From the NCBI GenBank assembly GCA_903813345.2, contig CAIIXF020000011.1:5916571-5980570 (forward strand): 64,000 nt of DNA, written 5' to 3'. Every line of letters begins with the position of its first letter. Positions within the stretch are counted from its first letter, which is position 1. Below, piece by piece: positions 61,932-64,000 of the stretch. Origin of the DNA: Owenia fusiformis (Eukaryota; Annelida; Polychaeta; Sabellida; Oweniidae). Under the pieces are notes generated by a model. The model saw nothing but the letters and a program-made list of their open reading frames with translations. It did no database searches and was not told the origin of the DNA. The translations under genes were made by a program, and so were the position numbers.

Positions 61932-62244
61932 CAATTTTTCTCATTAATCATAATGTGAAAATCATTGTTTTGGTCTAAAGATGTCACCACCACTACTGAC
62001 CCAGAACATAGTCAGAAAATGTCATCTTTGTTGACACTTTGTCATGTTCATGCCTTGTTTATTTATACAATCCAGAATATAATATCTCTGTATTCATGCA
62101 AGAGAACCAAAATATTATATTGAATATGTTATTAAAAATAATGATATAGATTGAGTAAATAAATCAGTTTTAGAATGTGTTGTTCCTTTCTTATTAATAA
62201 TATAAACAACTTGGCACTCATGGTTGGTTTTATTTACACGTAAG

Positions 62245-62333
62245 TTGGCCATGTGGACACATTGTCTCCTGAAGGAGAAGAAGGAGAAGTGTCTCAACTG
62301 GATAAACCAGACTCCATTTCCCCATCTCCTCAG
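62245..62333 (+). CDS. Possible orphan exon (GHVDTLSPEGEEGEVSQLDK...)
   Basis: An 89-nt open stretch between TAAG| and CAG|GTATAA reads GHVDTLSPEGEEGEVSQLDK followed by PDSISPSPQ. The composition (acidic, Ser/Pro) looks like a disordered coding exon, and the donor is reasonable, but the acceptor has a weak pyrimidine tract. If real, a larger plus-strand gene spans this region and the somatomedin-B pair is nested in it. Confidence 0.3.
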
Positions 62334-63370
62334 GTATAATGTTATTTAACCTCTTGAATCCCGGGCTCTAAAATCCGTTGAAACCAGAGAGTTTTTCATT
62401 TTTGCCACCTTTTTATTACACTTTACTGCAGCTATACAACTCACATTTTTAAAAAAATTTCGTTTAAACTCAATGAAAATTGTTCAAAATAAGAGCAATT
62501 TTAGTGAAAAATTTTGTGAAAGATTTTCTTTCACTCTGGGTTTCAAGGTCATTTCTGAGGTGACAAGAAATCTCATCACTCCAGGTATTCAAGAGGTTTA
62601 AGGTGCAACAAGTAGTGCAGAGGGGCCATTCAACGATCATGGACCAGTGTCAAAATATATTTAATTTTGGTTATTTCATCAAGACTGACATCTATTTAAT
62701 CATTATTTCAGCTTACATTCCTCTTGAAACATGGTGAATCTTAAGAATATAAAAGTCCCCTTTTTGAAGCTTTGAACTGAATTTACACTTTTTAATGCCG
62801 AAATTGATAGTTTATCCATACATTTTAAGAAAATAGGTATGTTGATGAAGATGTTAAGCCAACTGTTGCATTGATAGCTCAGAAAAAATTTTAATTTTCC
62901 TATTTTCTCTCTACAAGCCTTATTGCCCCTTTAAAGCAAGTAAAATAGGTAAAAGTTTGTAAAAAGGTAAATTGAAGATTCTTACTAAAAACATCTATTT
63001 TAATTGGCAGTTTTTATTATATCTTTTTGGTAGCACTTCGTGTCATTTCTAGTTTCAAAAAGTTTGTCCAGAAGTTTGTACCCATAAGTACCTAAAAATG
63101 CCCCCAAAGATCTGAAATAAAAATCGGCAAAAAGTTATATCATTGCCATTTTAGCCATCATTCACTTTTGAGCAACACCATACGAGCCCAGTACCCACAG
63201 TACTATTTATTTTTATAAGTACTCAATATTTATTTTTCAATAATCATTTATAATACAGCCAATCACTGAAAAGTCATTTCAGACTTAGACTTGAGTCAAT
63301 GCTTTTGCAGTGAAAGGTATAGAGTGAGCTTCCTGGTCATCTCAACCCCAAGTCAACTCATATTCTAAAA

Positions 63371-63500
63371 ACCTGTAAAGTGGAATACCTCTAGATGCGG
63401 AACACTTCTTCTGTTAGTGGAACACATCAGTCCCAAGGCCAACTGACTTAATGTTAAATAAACCTCTAGGTCAAAGGTGTTCCTCTTAAACAGGTTTTTA
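63371..63500. repeat. Dispersed GTGGAACACC repeat, second copy
   Basis: Starts AAACCTGTAAAGTGGAATAC and ends AAACAGGTTTTTAC, with internal GTTAGTGGAACAC and CAACTGACTTAATGTTAAAT words shared with 5679-5855. Confidence 0.55.
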
Positions 63501-63594
63501 CTAGATATGGAAAATGAAATAATCATGTCAATAATCATTGCAATTGTCCTTTGAACACACACCAGAACTTTAAATCAGCATATATGAAAAATTG

Positions 63595-64000
63595 TTACAA
63601 GGTCCATGCAATGCATATTGTCAGTAGTAGAATTATAAATTGTGGTGATGACTTCTTTTCAACCATAGAGCTGCTGCTTTTGATTGTCTTTTGGTTATTC
63701 AGTCCAGATGTACTATTATCGCTTGATACATTGATTGTTTGGTTGGTTCTTGGAATAACCTTGCTCCCAGCATTGCTCTTGGTATATATACATTCATTTG
63801 ACAGTATATTCGGGAGGATTATTTTCAGATAATTCAACAAGGTTTTCTCATATTCTAAATGTACCGATCTCCACATGTCAGTGTCAAAGGGCATACTGAC
63901 AAACCATTTCAACCTTAATTTCATGTCACTTACATGATAATCTAATCCAACCAGTCCAATAGCATCATATATTTCTCTGATTTTCCCAGTAATGTTAATT
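63595..64000 (-). CDS. Somatomedin-B protein paralogue, 3' part only
   Basis: An open frame runs from the right window edge (INITGKIREIYDAIGLVGLD) to the stop at 63595, about 134 residues. It aligns without gaps, apart from a few residues, to the C-terminus of the protein at 60231-61931; about four fifths of positions are identical by eye. It ends in the same hydrophobic tail (SPQFIILLLTICIAWTL). The rest, including signal peptide and somatomedin B domain, lies beyond the window. Confidence 0.88.
   Translation of the reverse strand, partial: INITGKIREIYDAIGLVGLDYHVSDMKLRLKWFVSMPFDTDMWRSVHLEYEKTLLNYLKIILPNILSNECIYTKSNAGSKVIPRTNQTINVSSDNSTSGLNNQKTIKSSSSMVEKKSSPQFIILLLTICIAWTL

Larger units (their letters stand above)
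61932..63594. other. Spacer between tail-to-tail paralogues
   Basis: Contains a dispersed-repeat copy (61979-62060), a possible orphan exon (62245-62333), and a GTGGAACAC repeat copy (63371-63500). Nothing else recognised. Confidence 0.5.

Overview
The window is metazoan nuclear DNA, most likely from a marine invertebrate. It is AT-rich, its genes have many exons with GT-AG introns of 0.1-5.5 kb, and the introns are packed with tandem arrays and short inverted-repeat elements. The gene set (a DENND5 orthologue, LAMTOR4, a pacifastin-module/trypsin/TSP1 protease, a somatomedin-B ectodomain protein, an LTR retrotransposon and a CR1/L2-like LINE) rules out a prokaryote or fungus. It suggests a lophotrochozoan or an invertebrate deuterostome; I cannot name the species.

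Layout. (1) 1539-27502, plus strand: 18 coding exons of DENND5 (Rab regulator: DENN, RUN1, PLAT, RUN2). The 5' part, including uDENN, lies off the left edge. (2) 20007-23631, minus strand, nested in a DENND5 intron: a complete five-exon modular serine protease. (3) 27503-32483: intergenic or 3'UTR sequence with three different ~30-bp tandem arrays and a 90-bp MITE. (4) 32484-34306, minus strand: LAMTOR4 (Ragulator subunit), with a probable 5'UTR exon ending at 35952. (5) 35983-42154: a rearranged LTR retrotransposon with three 1750-bp LTRs, two of them arms of a palindrome, a tRNA-Leu primer-binding site and a CAAC target duplication. (6) 42307-54928, plus strand: a nine-exon gene for a membrane-anchored or secreted protein with an RDHSYG...RDW motif. 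It diverges from LAMTOR4, and the retrotransposon sits in what was probably their shared promoter. (7) 55430-58209: a defective LINE. (8) 60231-61931, plus strand: an intronless somatomedin-B protein with a GPI-like tail, facing tail-to-tail a paralogue cut by the right edge (63595-64000).

The most unusual feature is a repeated pattern. At four places in two unrelated genes, the tandemly repeated unit is the exon-intron junction itself: an exon end plus its splice site, in 2 to about 21 copies. These create arrays of decoy splice sites, and use of the decoys I checked would bring a stop codon. The gene models were built by hand from splice consensus, reading phase and remembered family similarity; every listed internal junction keeps the reading frame.
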